Translations under genes and position numbers: made by a program
Assembly: GCA_036971715.1 (NCBI GenBank)
Contig: JAVHJL010000007.1
Span: forward strand, 2,914,001 to 2,978,000
DNA: 64,000 nucleotides
Origin: Arthrobotrys musiformis
Taxonomy: Eukaryota; Ascomycota; Orbiliomycetes; Orbiliales; Orbiliaceae
Direction of reading: 5' to 3'
Shown: piece after piece, positions 1 to 12,188 of the stretch
Layout of the letters: each line of letters begins with the position of its first letter
How positions within the stretch are numbered: position 1 is the first letter of the stretch
Notes under the pieces: model-generated
Databases searched by the model: none
Told to the model about the DNA's origin: nothing
The model's input: the letters and a program-made list of their open reading frames with translations, nothing else

Positions 1-643
1 CCCCATGACTATCGATAGTCTTGGGACTATCGACGCGATTTCAGCAGACCGTTCTACCTAACTATTGTAGAGATCCCTTGGGGCCATGAGGAACCGGCTT
101 TATATTTTGATAATCGGTCCCCTTTTTTACGCAGGGAAAAAAGGGCCCATGTGTTCAGTAGTTTAAACCGGGATTAGACAAGAAGCTCAACCAAGAATGA
201 GGTCGACCCCGACAAAACGTCCGGTTTGAACTATAACAGCCAACTCATCTAATCCATTGTACTATGTATTCCTGTACAAGCGGAAAATCTAAACCTGTCA
301 ATACACATATATCTGAAAGGATAGTAACTCGTGAATTGGCTCTCATCTCTGTGCTACATGAAATTGGATTGGGTCCTTAGGGAAGCTAGTTGCCCTGACT
401 ATAATGGCAGGACGTAAAGGCGCAGGCTAACCACATACCTATCAACAGTCAGCAAATTTTTGCGCTGAACTACAATTTCAAGAAAAGGAAAGACGACTTT
501 TGAAAAGGAGGAAGAAAAGCGTGAATAGCGAACAGAACACAACCCGTCCAATATGAAAACAGAAAGCGTCATATACATGGTCAATAATACCGTTACGGAA
601 AATATTTTACTACCGTTACATGCAATATGCCACCTTTAAAGGC
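1..643. other. gene-free stretch at left edge
   Basis: Only short open frames without protein-like composition are present. No domain, tRNA or repeat was recognised. It lies downstream of the minus-strand F-box-like gene and may include its 3' untranslated region. Confidence 0.4.
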
Positions 644-1366
644 CTAGCTGATGGATACTGATACCCCTATATCGCTCCCAGGCCAAATTTGCATCTGATG
701 ACTTTTGCTGATATCGAACCCTGCCGCCCGTAGCGACCTGTCAGCGTGCCGGACGATATACTTTAAAAGGCTCCTCATAGTCATATCCTCAAGATGAGAA
801 GGAAAAATTGACATTGACCGAATGACCGTGTGTCTTTGTGGTGTGTCGAACCGGCGAATCGAAACCTTGATAAATGACGTTCTTAAATCGCTATCAACGT
901 GCGATTTAGAAACCGAAACATCTTCATCGGGAAGTTTCAGGTCCTGCGCAAGCGTCCCACGGAAGGGTAAAAGAAAATGCTCCTCCAAAATGAAGCTATC
1001 TGTAATATCTATCTCGCACCATGAATGGGGGATGTTATCATTCCACCGATCTTCGGAAGGGTTTCGCAGAGCCCACATCAGGCCGTAGGTTTCAATATCT
1101 TTGTTCCGAACCATGCAGCACAGCGCGAAGCTCCCGGAGTCTGAGGTCTCCCCCAGCGCACGGTGGATGGCAACTGCATTTTGCCACGCAGAGTGGAAGC
1201 GTGTATATCGCCTTCGCTGTATACGTGAAGACTCGCGGGTAATATCTCTCCACTGTGGTAATATAGAACTCGCAACGATTTGATAAACGATGTCGTCAGA
1301 GAGGTATTCGAGGATTTGAGTGTGGAGTTCGGCGGGTAAACTGTAAATATTGGTTTCCGAACCCAT
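644..1366 (-). CDS. F-box-like protein, single exon, 240 aa
   Basis: The frame is open from about 1417, but its first codon there is TTG; the first ATG is at 1366-1364, giving a 240-aa product. Right after the start, the segment NIYSLPAELHTQILEYLSDD, followed by a hydrophobic stretch and an LPQWRDI motif, matches the general F-box pattern (LPxEL..xIL..L). Known F-box proteins use this N-terminal segment to bind Skp1 in SCF ubiquitin ligases, with the rest recognising substrate. No WD, LRR or other C-terminal repeat is visible, so a substrate cannot be inferred. Large lineage-specific families of such small F-box-like proteins are common in filamentous fungi. It stands alone in a gene-poor region. 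The F-box call is moderate because only the first 40 residues support it. Confidence 0.6.
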   Translation of the reverse strand: MGSETNIYSLPAELHTQILEYLSDDIVYQIVASSILPQWRDITRESSRIQRRRYTRFHSAWQNAVAIHRALGETSDSGSFALCCMVRNKDIETYGLMWALRNPSEDRWNDNIPHSWCEIDITDSFILEEHFLLPFRGTLAQDLKLPDEDVSVSKSHVDSDLRTSFIKVSIRRFDTPQRHTVIRSMSIFPSHLEDMTMRSLLKYIVRHADRSLRAAGFDISKSHQMQIWPGSDIGVSVSIS

Positions 1367-2810
1367 GACGACTAAATTTAGCCAGGGGTAGGGAGTGGCC
1401 AATCGTACCGTTGCCAAACCCCTTCAACTTTTGCACAATTGTAGGAGACTCCAGATTCGCGCGGGGCCCGGGATGAAGGTCGCTGGGGTGATGATCTGAT
1501 AGACTGTGCTTGAGTAGCTTCGATACCCTACCATGGCCGTATTGTGGATGCCGTGATATGATATCTCGGCCATGCGCCAGCTCTCTCCCGATCTGATAAA
1601 GTTAGAATGAGCAAAAGACAAACGTACCCGAGAAGTTCTGGCCGATCTAGAATTCAACAGTGGTAGGATCCAACCCCTCTCCATGTGGCCTCACGGAATG
1701 CCACGGCCCAACACAAGCAATGCCAATCAAAATCGAACCCGAAAAAATATTTAAACGGAAGCCTCAAGATTGTGAGAAACTGTGTTGGGGGTTGAGTAGA
1801 TCCATGCAAATATGATCAAGGGTTCATTTTGCCTTCAATGTATATATACTGACCCCAAGACAAATACCATCTAATAATATGTATATAGATGTTCATACAC
1901 AATCCATGCGAAGAGTATGGTAGGTCCGGCTTTTCTTGGGGATTTTGCAATTGGACGATATATGTCGAGTTCGACCTAAAAGAAGTTGGGGACGTACTCT
2001 ATTATATCAACAGACATACAGATTAATATTTCGAATGTTTCATACACTCTCGGTGCGATTACCTGGCCGCTATTAATGTATTAAGCTGAACTTGCTGTGA
2101 CTACCGCGTTCGCAGTCTGGCCTGAGACAAAAGCTGAACTCAGAACCACTGTTATCATGGCTTGCCGTCGGATTCCAAAGCCCAAATTTAGTATATAATT
2201 TATCGATATATTCAACACGGAATTAATTCCGAAAGATCAGATCTCGATCACCTAAACCCAAACTACTAATATGTACAAGAATCATGGCTCCCTACACACA
2301 GAAATAAATACGGGGTGCACCGGTGTGTGTATCAGGAGTAGTCAATACGGCCATTGGTATAAGACCACCCCCATAGCTGGTATGCTTTATTTTTAATGTT
2401 GAGTACGCTCCAATTGTGGTTGAAATAATACGTATATCTATCGAATTACACCCATTGGTTTCAGCGGGTTCCGGAACTCTCAGAAACCACTTCCACGGTG
2501 ATAGGATAAGTTTTAGCAGAAAACCGTGGTGTTTTAGCCCCTTCTTGAGGAGCTTGCGAGGAACGACAATTGCAACTACAGAACTCTGAGTTTTGTGCCT
2601 GGCGGCCAACTCATAAGTTCATCACCTGACTTGAGGACTCGCTTCGACGAATTTGAGACCTTCGCTTCACCTCGCTTCAGTTTTTATTGGCATCAATATT
2701 CAAGTATGCCAACCCAGATTCCCTCGGGCGTGCAATCGCAGTGCCCTCAAGATTCCCTCGGGGAGTGCAATGGAATCGAGCCAAATGTATTTAAACGAAC
2801 TGTTCCCTTC
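1367..2810. other. intergenic, no gene recognised
   Basis: Contains only short frames (for example 86 aa on the minus strand at 1424-1684) with no recognisable domain. It separates the minus-strand F-box-like gene from the plus-strand gene at 3102, so it should hold two divergent promoters. No TATA box could be assigned with confidence. Confidence 0.4.
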
Positions 2811-2882
2811 TTCTTCTCCTTCTTCTCCTTCTTCTCCTTCTTCTCCTTCTTCTCCTTCTTCTCCTTCTTCTCCTTCGTCTCC
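2811..2882. repeat. 9-bp tandem repeat (TTCTTCTCC)8
   Basis: Seven perfect copies of TTCTTCTCC followed by one copy with a single change (TTCGTCTCC). It is a pure pyrimidine tract about 220 bp upstream of the ATG of the 3102 gene, so it may act as a CT-rich promoter or leader element. Open frames across it encode only FFS or PSS repeats and are not considered genes. Confidence 0.9.
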
Positions 2883-3101
2883 TTCGTCAATCTTCCCGTT
2901 TGCATCCTCTTAGATTAACATTCTACTTCCGTCCTATGCATTTGATCAATCGATCGAGCCAAAGACCAAATTTCCACTTCTCTCTCCATTCGTTTTTTCT
3001 CTCCGGATCGCAGATAAAGCTTCAAGCCTCATTGATACTAATCATCAAACCTCTTCGAGCTTCCATCCCCCAAATACAGTTACGCTTAGTATATATACAA
3101 G

Positions 3102-5159
3102 ATGAGTGGAGTGGCTTCCGATAATTGGCTTCAGGCCTTTTCTTTCCCCACGCCTGCTGTGGAGATTGACGCAGATTCCGCATTGGATCTCGTTTCCAGC
3201 TACTTGCCCCTAGCGGAGGGTCTCTTCACAGCTTTCAAAAAGAAGATCGATTTGTTGTCCAGTCGGGTCAAGGCCGTGGGGGGAGGTGCCCTCACAAACT
3301 ATCAGCGTCATGGCCATGGTGCGGAGAAAGTCCGAGTTAAGGTTGTCGGATACATCGATATTGCGACGACCTCTAAAAGTCGGCTTTTCAAACTCCATAC
3401 GAAGGCAATTGAAGCAGAGAACTTTATGGCTCGTCTTCTAGACTGCCTTCAGAAAGAAGAAATTGTCGATATTGATAACGACATTTGTAAGAGTTCCCTT
3501 CTGCAAGAATGGTGTCATGTCATACTAACACTTTAATTAGTAGGAAGGCGCTTCATCTCGGTCAATGAGGAGGACCTGAAAGCAGTACAGGACGTCGTCG
3601 CTTTCCTGACCTGGAAACAAAAGTTCGGGGAACTCCAGGCTCTTTTCACGAAAGGCTACCAAATTTTAGATCAGCATCTCAAGGACCTTCGTAGCCAGCT
3701 CGCTGCGTATACCCTCGAGATGGAGCGACATTATCGTACCCATGAAGTGGAAATGCCCTCTGTACAACAAGTGGCCTCAGCCGCAACCACCCAATTCATA
3801 CCATGGACTGGACCGGTAACTCCTAAGGACGCATCTGCACCCGGAGCGAAGGCCAGGGCCCAGAGCTGGCACGACACCCGTGTCCCGCCCACAACATGCT
3901 CAGAGCTTCAGAGCACCCAAAATCTCGTTAGTTCTCGGGAACCGCCTAACGAAGACGCATTGACATACGATCCGGATGCAGATAGCCCTATTCCCCTCGA
4001 AATCAATTCCTCTCAGGATTGCTGGGCCCCAGTAGCGCCGGTACATCAGGATGCCACAAAAGGAGGGGTTCCACCTCACCCCGAGGCCATTCCACCTCCG
4101 ATTTCGAAGTTAGGGCCTAGCGATACGGGATACGCTCCATACAACATCCCCTTCGCGCCTCAAGGGAATGCCGGGCTTCCCCCGGCACCTAATTTATCCC
4201 ATAAACCAGATCTAGCCAAAACCTTCAACGAAAATACAGTTCCAAACCCGGGAAATTCTGGATCTCAAAATCAAATAGCAGAAAACGCTTTCCCTGGCCT
4301 CGAGCCTGACGCTCTCGTCAATTTCGAACCTGGCGCTTTCCCCGGTTTCGATTTTGCTCCTTTTCCCAATCTTGGGCCTCACAATTTCCCTAATAATCCC
4401 GGTTTCGGTCTGCAAATCCCACAGAATCAATTGCCATATTATTTTAACAACGGCTGGGCTCCGCCCGTTCCAGGCGCAGTTTTGAACAACAACACCATGG
4501 GCGCCCATATCCAGCAAGCAGCTGACCTCCAGAGGTCTATGCTAGGTGAATTTCAGTATCAATCCGCGGTCTTTAATTCACCGTTTAATATCCAGGGACA
4601 CCTCGTCCCCAGTGCCGCGACGTACAACAACCCTACGGGTGCGAGTGTTCAGCAGAGTATTGGAGTTCCACCGTTCGGATTCAACCAAATTCCGCCTTTC
4701 GCTATGGTCGACCAAAATTTCCCCATCGATCCCATGCTCGCGAGCGGGATTACTGTCAACAACAACGCCCCAGTTATGCAACAAATGTTTGACCCCCAGC
4801 AATTCGGTCCAGCTTTCGCAGGCGGGTTGGAAGCAATCCCCGATGCTCCACCCAATAGCTACACCGAGCTATTGTTTGGGTCTGCCGAGTACGGCGAACC
4901 AATAGGTGCTCTAGGAGAGTTCGCACCCCAACAACAGTTCGACCAAGGCCCAGTACCCGATGTCGATGCCACTTACGAAGACATCACCCAACCCACGATA
5001 GGGCCAGCTACGCCTGCGAGCTTCGCGGAGGCGGATGTCAACATCGGAATCCAACAGCCCCCCAGCCAAAACGGTACTCCGGTTGCCCAACCGCAACCAC
5101 AACTCAGTGATGATGCAATCCTCAACTCCGCCTCGGTTTGGAACTTTCCTTGGTTTTAA
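3102..5159 (+). CDS. Pro/Phe/Asn-rich protein of unknown function, 2 exons, 667 aa
   Basis: Model join(3102..3486, 3541..5159). The 54-nt intron has donor GTAAGA, branch-like CTAAC and acceptor TTAG; splicing joins two frames exactly (2004 nt, 667 aa). Residues 1 to about 220 look globular and helical, with charged/hydrophobic alternation and no recognised domain. From about residue 230 to the end the protein is low complexity: Pro, Asn, Gln, Phe and Gly rich, with repeated phrases such as EPGAFPGFDF, PFPNLGPHNFP and NNPGFG, and no transmembrane segment or signal peptide. This layout (helical head, disordered aromatic/Asn-rich tail) recalls proteins that self-associate or activate transcription, but that is inference. 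A TATATATA run sits only about 10 nt before the ATG and is more likely leader than TATA box. Confidence 0.75.
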
Positions 5160-8100
5160 CTACTGAAATTGTCCTGACTCCCAACCTTAGCAGAACCGAC
5201 GTAAGGGTTACGCCTGTTTTGCCGCTCCTTTCGTGAATTCGATAAAGGCCTCGCTTTCTTCTTTGATTTCCTTGCCAGTGTTTGGGCTCAACCCCTGTAA
5301 ACGCTGATATCAAAAGGTTCTTCGGTCTTTATTACTATTATTGTTTGATATCAATTGCTTCCGTCAAACTAGATCTTTTAACAAAGGATCACTGGTAGAC
5401 GGTATGCCCGATATCAACCTTTCCCTTCTCTTATACGATGTTTTTAGAAATCATTCCGCACCCAGTACAAGACAGGGCTGCGCTCGGATTGTCTGATAAG
5501 GTCAAAGAGCATATCAATCAATTCCAAACATCCACGTCTTGCTAAAATCAAAAGGCATCTTTCGCAGTAGTACGTATAGATACCTGGACGAAGACAGGGA
5601 GTCGACAATCGATAGTATGTGTTGGAGATTCAGATCTAAATCGGGAAGAACATGACGATAATTTTCGCCTCAGGTGAATACCATACCGGTGTCGATTATA
5701 CACGCATAAGTACCATGCTTTTTTCGTTCATTCCAGAAGCCACGTTACTAAATAAATAAAGCAATAATAGACGCGTCGAGACTTCATGAGGCTAAATGAA
5801 ATTATTGACACGCCATGCGCTGCCAGAGTGGTCTATAACGACTCAGTGCCCTAGAGTCAACCGCGGCCTAAGTGGAAGGGCTTGAAGATATCTAAGAAAA
5901 AATATACGGACTTCATCTCGTCCCATTTCCAGCCATCTTGTCTTTGTCCATCTGGACAAGACCCGAGCTAGTGTCGAGCTCGAGACTGGATTAATATTCG
6001 AGGCACGTTAACGTTGATCGAGACTGTCAACACATTATGTCGTGTTTGAACTTCTCGACCTCTGATTGGCTGGAAAAGAATACACTTGCCAAAAATGGAT
6101 CTTTCCTTAAAAGGAAGGTTATGCAAACTCACTAGTGCAACACAAACGCCGGGACTCCAACACGCCAGCAGGTTTCTAGCTCTACCAGCTGCCTAGCTAT
6201 AGACTCGAGGCCAGCTGCCATATATAATCAGTGCCATGAATGAGCCTTTAGTCGTTGTGGTGTATCAAACTACTAGTTTTGAGTTCGCATTTCTGGAATC
6301 TTACATGTAATCTTATATCGAGCGATAATGTCGCGATAGCATACGAGTGCTCGAGGACCGGACTTGAGATATATATACCGATACAGGTTGATTTTGGCAG
6401 TATTAATATATTGGATCCGGACGCGATGGGCCTTCGAGTAAAAGGCCCGGCTGCTGAAGCAAGCTGCAGGATGATATTAATCTCTTATCCAGTCTACCCA
6501 TATCAGTATGCGTGTGAGTTGTGCCACAGAGGCGTAGACGTCCATCAAAAAGTGTGAATGAAAAGGGGGAATATCATACTTCTTCCCATGACTTCGTTTC
6601 TATAGTGGGCCAGATTGGTGGGAATGAAGTAGTCGAGTTTCTTTACCCTCAGGTCAGTCAGACAAAGATACAAATACCTTTATGTTGTTTTAAGCTCAAC
6701 TAGTTAGTTGGGCTGATCCCTAGAAGAAGATATGGTTGAAGAAGCAGCCCTGTGGGTTGAAGCTGTCTACTCCGCAAAGACGAGATGTGAATACGGGGTT
6801 CAGAGGACTCGAGTACTCATAATTGCACAGCGGAATAGAAGAAATCGAGGTTAATTCGGCATCCGATATCCGTGAAGAATAGGTCAAAGAGGTATTGAGA
6901 GCGCAATAAACTAATTGGGCTTACAGTATAGAAAAACTGAAAGTGAGAGGATTGTAATAAGTGTGGGCGGTGCTCCAGTCTCTACCCTAGGGAGGGAGAA
7001 TTTCTCGACAAGAAACCCCTCTATGCGCCCTCCAGTCCCAATATATCCTCAGCGATTGGTTCGGAGACACCGAAGAAGTTAGGATTCTGGTTAAAGTCCT
7101 TCTCTCGATAAATTTAGGGTGACCCTGTAACTACCCAAGATCTCCATTACTGACGTCGAGGTACGAGACCGGAGCCACTACAGAGAGCACCTCTGTATAG
7201 GCTAGCTGGTAAAAGACAAACAAAACGTGCCCAGGGATACGTTTCCCTTAAAATTCCGGATATTCACTACTCCGGATACGGATATGCTTGGAGTAACTTC
7301 TTCAGCATGCAGTATCGCTCGGCTACTGTAGCCACGACATTTGGACTTTACCAGGTTAACACTCCGGCAGCATCAGCCATTCGGCCGGGGTTCTACATAA
7401 CCAATTATCCAAATGCTTTATAAAGGCTACAACCGGGTGCCCCAGAGACTATATATGTATACATACGCTCACCAAAACATACGACGCTGAACAATCTCCT
7501 AGGCTACTCAGATGGCTGACAGAAAGCGTAGATACTTTTCAACGAAGGTTGAACTGCCAGCTCAGAGGGAAGTAAACTAGATAGCATTTTAGCACAGATG
7601 ACCGGCAAAGAATATAGAGAAAATTAACCCTAGCCCTCCCTGGGCGTCCATGCGTAATGGAGATACTCACACGCTAAGGAAAATATGTGGATTTCATGAA
7701 TGTAGGAAAGCAAAGATAGATGGAAATCCGCATGAGAGTATTTCGCGTAACCGACGTCGGCTTCATGCGAAACCACGAGTTCCCCAGCCTTGGTCTCCCT
7801 TAGTCCCGGTCTTAGCCAAGGTTGTCTGCCTTCGGACTCCGCGGGACAAGGATTATATTTTCCAATGCTTGTCACGGTGGGGAGATACGAGGTCACTCGA
7901 CATGGTGTTTCAGAATCAGATAATGGACTCAAGGGTCTTTGAAGAAAAATTCTCCTTCTTTCTGCGAACTCAAAATCATTTATGATCCGTGAATACCGAC
8001 CTCACTATAAAAGTTAGCTGATGAACGGCGTACTGAATATATCCTGTGTAAAACTTTTCCGATTCTAGTGAAAATGTCTTCCGCCAGTTCCAAGGCTTTA

Positions 8101-10456
8101 GCGTACCGAGCGTATGACAAACACTCAAGCAATGCCGTAATGCTCACAAAGTTCATATTTGGGTCATTTTTCTGCGTCTATACGTCTACAATAACTATGG
8201 GGAATCATCATGAAACAACTCCCCGGTTCTCATGCTAATATATTGAACGTGCCAAAAACTAAAATCCGGCCAATCGAAATCTTTCCCGTTGACGCAAATC
8301 CGAAGAGCTGCGAATTGTCATACCACCACAATCTCTTTCCGTCGGTAGGTGGGTTTTTCATAAATAGGCTAATGTCACATAGCTAGAAGATCTGATAGTC
8401 TCCCCTAGCAGACGCCACGCCGCGAGTTGCGGTCGGTAAATATCGCTTACCAAATGATTATATTCCTGAAAGCTTGATCCGACAGGGTGGTCGTATTCGG
8501 ATATTTATGCTAGTCCACACCACAGCAACTGCCTCAATACAGATTAATACCTTGGTGATATCTTGGAGAATTCTTATTGCTTCCCATGCTTCTTCATTGA
8601 GTATTTTGTGTGGTATTAAAACCTGCCAGACAAGGATAGCACGGGCCAATGAGTGGACTTTGAGTTTATTTTTTCAGCCAGGGACGCCCGTCTTGCAGGC
8701 GGATGCATATTCCGAAAACAATACGGAGTTTATTCCTGAACAAATTGTGGTATGATTTACGACACGCCCGATGATTGTAACGTCGGCCTCGGAGGCATGT
8801 ATCCCTTACGTATCCTCTCATAATATCGCTACAAGTTGCCGCTACGATCCTAGCTGAGGGACGGACATTTTTCCAACTTATTTGTCTGCCGCAGGAGATT
8901 CATACGTTCGCAGATACCGTATGTGTATACATGTGGGTGGTTCTGATCTCCAGAGTACTGCAATGCCATTCGAGTACTAGTGATAACTTTCGCAATGAAC
9001 TGCCGCCTAAGGTAAATAATGCTTCGGTAAAGTGAGTTATTAATGCTACGAGAAGAAGTATACTAGCTATATTGCAGCGCCCTTGGTGTAACTGGCAGAT
9101 CAGTCCCAATCTGTCGATACATGGTCTTAACCAACTAGACGCGTAATAATTGCAAGCTAGTAGGTTTAAACTTTTCTAACCCATTGCCTTGCCCCAGCGC
9201 TATATCAATTCTATCTACAGCAGGTCCTCACATTCCTCAGGGGAACAAAACGGGGAGATATCTCTCCTTTCCGTCAACCGGGATCCAGAGCCCCATAAAT
9301 CGTATGCACATGTTGCCTCGAAGGAGGAAGCTCGAACCTTGCGCTAAATAGTATCCATTAACGAGCGCCCCGCTGTACCACGTTCCGGAAACTTCCCTCC
9401 AAATTTTAATTGGCTGCATCTTCCAAATTTGGTGTTAAGATAAGGCTCACCGTTAGGTGGAGCGGCGGGGGCCTATGCGGCTCGAGGAATATCCCTGGTA
9501 AGGCCAGTGCTGCAACACGATATATCACAATCGCGTAGGATATACTAACAATATACCCACCCAAAGTTTCCAGCCAACAAGAGGTATATATCTTGCTAGG
9601 AAACTTAAGCTTTATAGTCATAAATTAAATGGGCCGAAGATAATCCAGTACAATATTGGTCCCGCAGTACAATATCAATTGAATAAAGGAGGTCCTTGGA
9701 TACCTAGATGCTCATGAAGGAGGTTCAGTACCCCTGCCTCAGGAGCGCCCTGTCTCGAAGTTGGCTCGGTACTACAGAACATAAATTCAATTAGCCAGCT
9801 AGATACATGAAGCTGTTAAAAGTAGGTACGACATATACGCGATGCAGGGACCAATGTGCGGTCGGTTAAATTTTCACCTTTGTCCCCAAAAGACATATAG
9901 CTAATATTGTATATAATGAAGATCGATATCATTCCTGACACGGCTGCAGAATCTCGGCTTCTACCCCGGAGACAAAAGAGGCCTGGTACGCTATTTATCC
10001 ATAGTTGGCTGGTAGCTCATCTACCTGTGCATTCTTCCGTGGAGATCTCCGCAAAGCATGCGGCTCAATAGGACGATACGAGCTGTAACATGAGTCTCTT
10101 GTCACTCTATTCTCAGGAGCCTCATTATAATACGTATTGAACTTCAGAATATACTTCTGATAAAGTCATACTATTGATCGTATTCGATCATATTCAGCCG
10201 GCGGCCCGCAAGCCATCGCTCTCAGAGAAGGGATCTTGCAGCTCTCGTGAACTGCCGAATCGTTTCTTCATTTATCCTGCACTTCAATTAGTGGAGACGG
10301 GGATGGCTACATCGGTAGACCAAGGAACGATAAGCCTCCGTCCAGGTATTGACAATCCGGGTAATGATGAAGCACCACAGTTTCTATACGATATACCCAT
10401 CACTCGATCGTATTGTCATAAAGGTTGACAATTTAACGGCTAGCCGTCACGCAATC
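5160..10456. other. 5.3-kb gene-poor stretch
   Basis: No open frame longer than about 110 codons and none with recognisable protein features; frames at 6255, 7650, 8474 and 9406 have random-looking composition and many use non-ATG starts. No terminal inverted repeats, reverse transcriptase, transposase or tRNA were found. It may be decayed repetitive DNA, but nothing seen proves this. Confidence 0.45.
9732..9749 (+). repeat. 18-bp dispersed repeat, copy 1
   Basis: The word CCCTGCCTCAGGAGCGCC occurs here and again at 17613-17630. The following bases (TGTCTCGAAG here, TGGTCCCGAG there) are also similar, suggesting a longer diverged element. Confidence 0.6.
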
Positions 10457-10464
10457 TATTTAAA
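10457..10464 (+). promoter_or_regulatory. TATA-like box of the 10606 gene
   Basis: TATTTAAA lies 149 bp upstream of the ATG. The leader after it is A/C rich and ends in CAATCAAAATG, a typical fungal start context. Assigned from position and sequence only. Confidence 0.45.
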
Positions 10465-10605
10465 GTCTGAGAATCCGCACTCAACTTGACATATTCTCAT
10501 CATCAGCCAGCAAGCAATCACAAGATCAACCACTTCTACAAACCACTACCCTCAAAACTACAATACCTTTTTGAAGCATCTTCAAAACCAAACAAATCAA
10601 TCAAA

Positions 10606-10809
10606 ATGAAGTTCTCTATGGTCATCCTCGCCACCCTCACCGCCATGGTCATGGCCGCCCCAGCCCCACACCCAGAGAGCGACCTCGACCTCCTCAATGA
10701 GCTCGTCAAACGCCAGAGCTTCGGATGCTCCAACTCCTGCAACAGCCACAAGAAGTTGTGCTGGAGCTGCAACTCCGGTGGCTGCAGCTACACCTACGTC
10801 AGCTGCTAG
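10606..10809 (+). CDS. small secreted six-cysteine peptide with Kex2 site, 67 aa
   Basis: Starts at the ATG in CAAAATGAAG, the only one giving a signal peptide. Residues 1-18 (MKFSMVILATLTAMVMAA) form a classic secretion signal, followed by a short acidic pro-region (residues 19-36) ending in a KR dibasic site, the recognition site of the Kex2 protease. The predicted mature peptide is about 31 residues starting QSFGC, with six cysteines spaced C-x3-C-x6-C-x2-C-x4-C-x6-C, an even number compatible with three disulfides. Such peptides in fungi include effectors, antimicrobial peptides and signalling peptides; I cannot place this one in a known family, and the spacing does not match the CS-alpha-beta defensin pattern I know. 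It stands alone with its own TATA-like box, in a region with two other secreted-protein genes. Confidence 0.75.
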   Translation: MKFSMVILATLTAMVMAAPAPHPESDLDLLNELVKRQSFGCSNSCNSHKKLCWSCNSGGCSYTYVSC

Positions 10810-12188
10810 ATTGCAACTTGAAAGTGCTCTAATTAGAGCTCCAAAAGTAAGAAACTTCAAACCCTATATTTCAAGTAAACTACACGACCATACTAACAAT
10901 ATACACCAACAGCCTATAAGACAATCTACTCTCGGTTGATTTATACTGCCTCCCCAATATTCTGCCATGATCCCGAAGTCAACTCTATACCCTCCAAATC
11001 TACAGACAACACTCAATTTATAGTTGTGCACAATGTTGACTCGATTGCTTGCCACGCCGACCAAAAAGTTTGAAGGCCATTCGGGGTTCTGAGCAGATGT
11101 GTATAATTTGATGAATCGTTTTTTCCATTCTTCTGTAAACTTTCGTCGACACCTTTTGTATTTATATCACATTCATTTAAAATTCCACCACTAAAACCTT
11201 CAAACCCAGAATATTGTCCGGAATCTCAGATTCGAGGTTTCACCTTTGTGACGTATAGGGACGAGACTAGGTTTCATGGCTTTTCATTATTAGTACTATG
11301 TCGAATTACGAATCTGTATCGTATCTAGCGACTTGGTGCGAGCAAAACGTCACACGTTCAAAGCGTAAAAATAACACAAAAGTGTCTTATACACTTGTGT
11401 TGGCAATTGGTGGGTATACAGGTTGACTGTTCAGGTCTTTTACATGCTGCTCGACCTGTTTAAACGCGTAAATATGATGGTGCGCACTAACTAGATCGAT
11501 CATGAGAGTATATGTACTCGGAAACCGGGTCATGTCACTGTCAAACCACCGGGCTAATCTTGCTTCCCTATGTCATTCTCGCAAGTGGCGTTAAAAGGTT
11601 AGGTGGGGCGTACTTTTTGTGAAACTCTCCAAGATTGCGGTGGCGTTTTCAAGCACGGTGCGAATACGACTATGCATGGAGCAGGTCCGTGTTTATGTAG
11701 CAAAGCAGGCAGTATTGCTCCAATCGAAACTGAAGATCAGTGTCCTAACCAGCTGCAGACTTTTGTGATGTGTTCTAAGGGTTATGTACGTGAAGTATAA
11801 GCAACGGTGAACCAGCACTTCCAAACGCATGTATATGGACAACCTTGTCACATGGTATTATTCAGAACTATTCAGGGTAATGAAGAATGAGGAATACATT
11901 CATATAGGAACCATATCTAACGCTAATACAAAGACTATGGTACAATGCTCTTCGTTGAAAAATAACCTCGTGAGCATTCTTTCAATTCCCATCATTGGAA
12001 ACGAAAAAAGATTGACAAGTTAATGCCAAAGAGTAAATTAAAGAAAATATAGGATGAAAAATTTATAATACACAAGCGCAGCCGATAGTCGATCCCATAC
12101 CCCCGCCTCTTTGTCAGTCTGGCCCCGATGCTTGCCGCGATTATAGAAGATCAAGCAGTCAAGCTAGTAGTCGCCCCCCTCCGGTTGC
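10810..12188. other. intergenic between convergent secreted-protein genes
   Basis: Holds only short frames (65 codons or fewer) without features. It should include the 3' ends of the 10606 (+) and 12189 (-) genes. One small imperfect hairpin lies at 11373-11402. Confidence 0.4.
11373..11402. other. small imperfect inverted repeat
   Basis: AACACAAAAGTG and CACTTGTGTT flank a 7-nt centre (TCTTATA), forming a roughly 10-bp stem with bulged bases. It is downstream of the secreted-peptide gene; it could be a 3'-end structure or chance. Confidence 0.35.

Noticed and set aside
2595..2918. Open frames with FFS or PSS repeats
   Set aside because: They are translations of the (TTCTTCTCC)8 microsatellite and have no protein-like sequence on either side.
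6255..9621. Several 60-110-codon frames as possible genes
   Set aside because: Many begin at non-ATG codons, and none has a domain, a signal peptide or linked exons with good splice sites.
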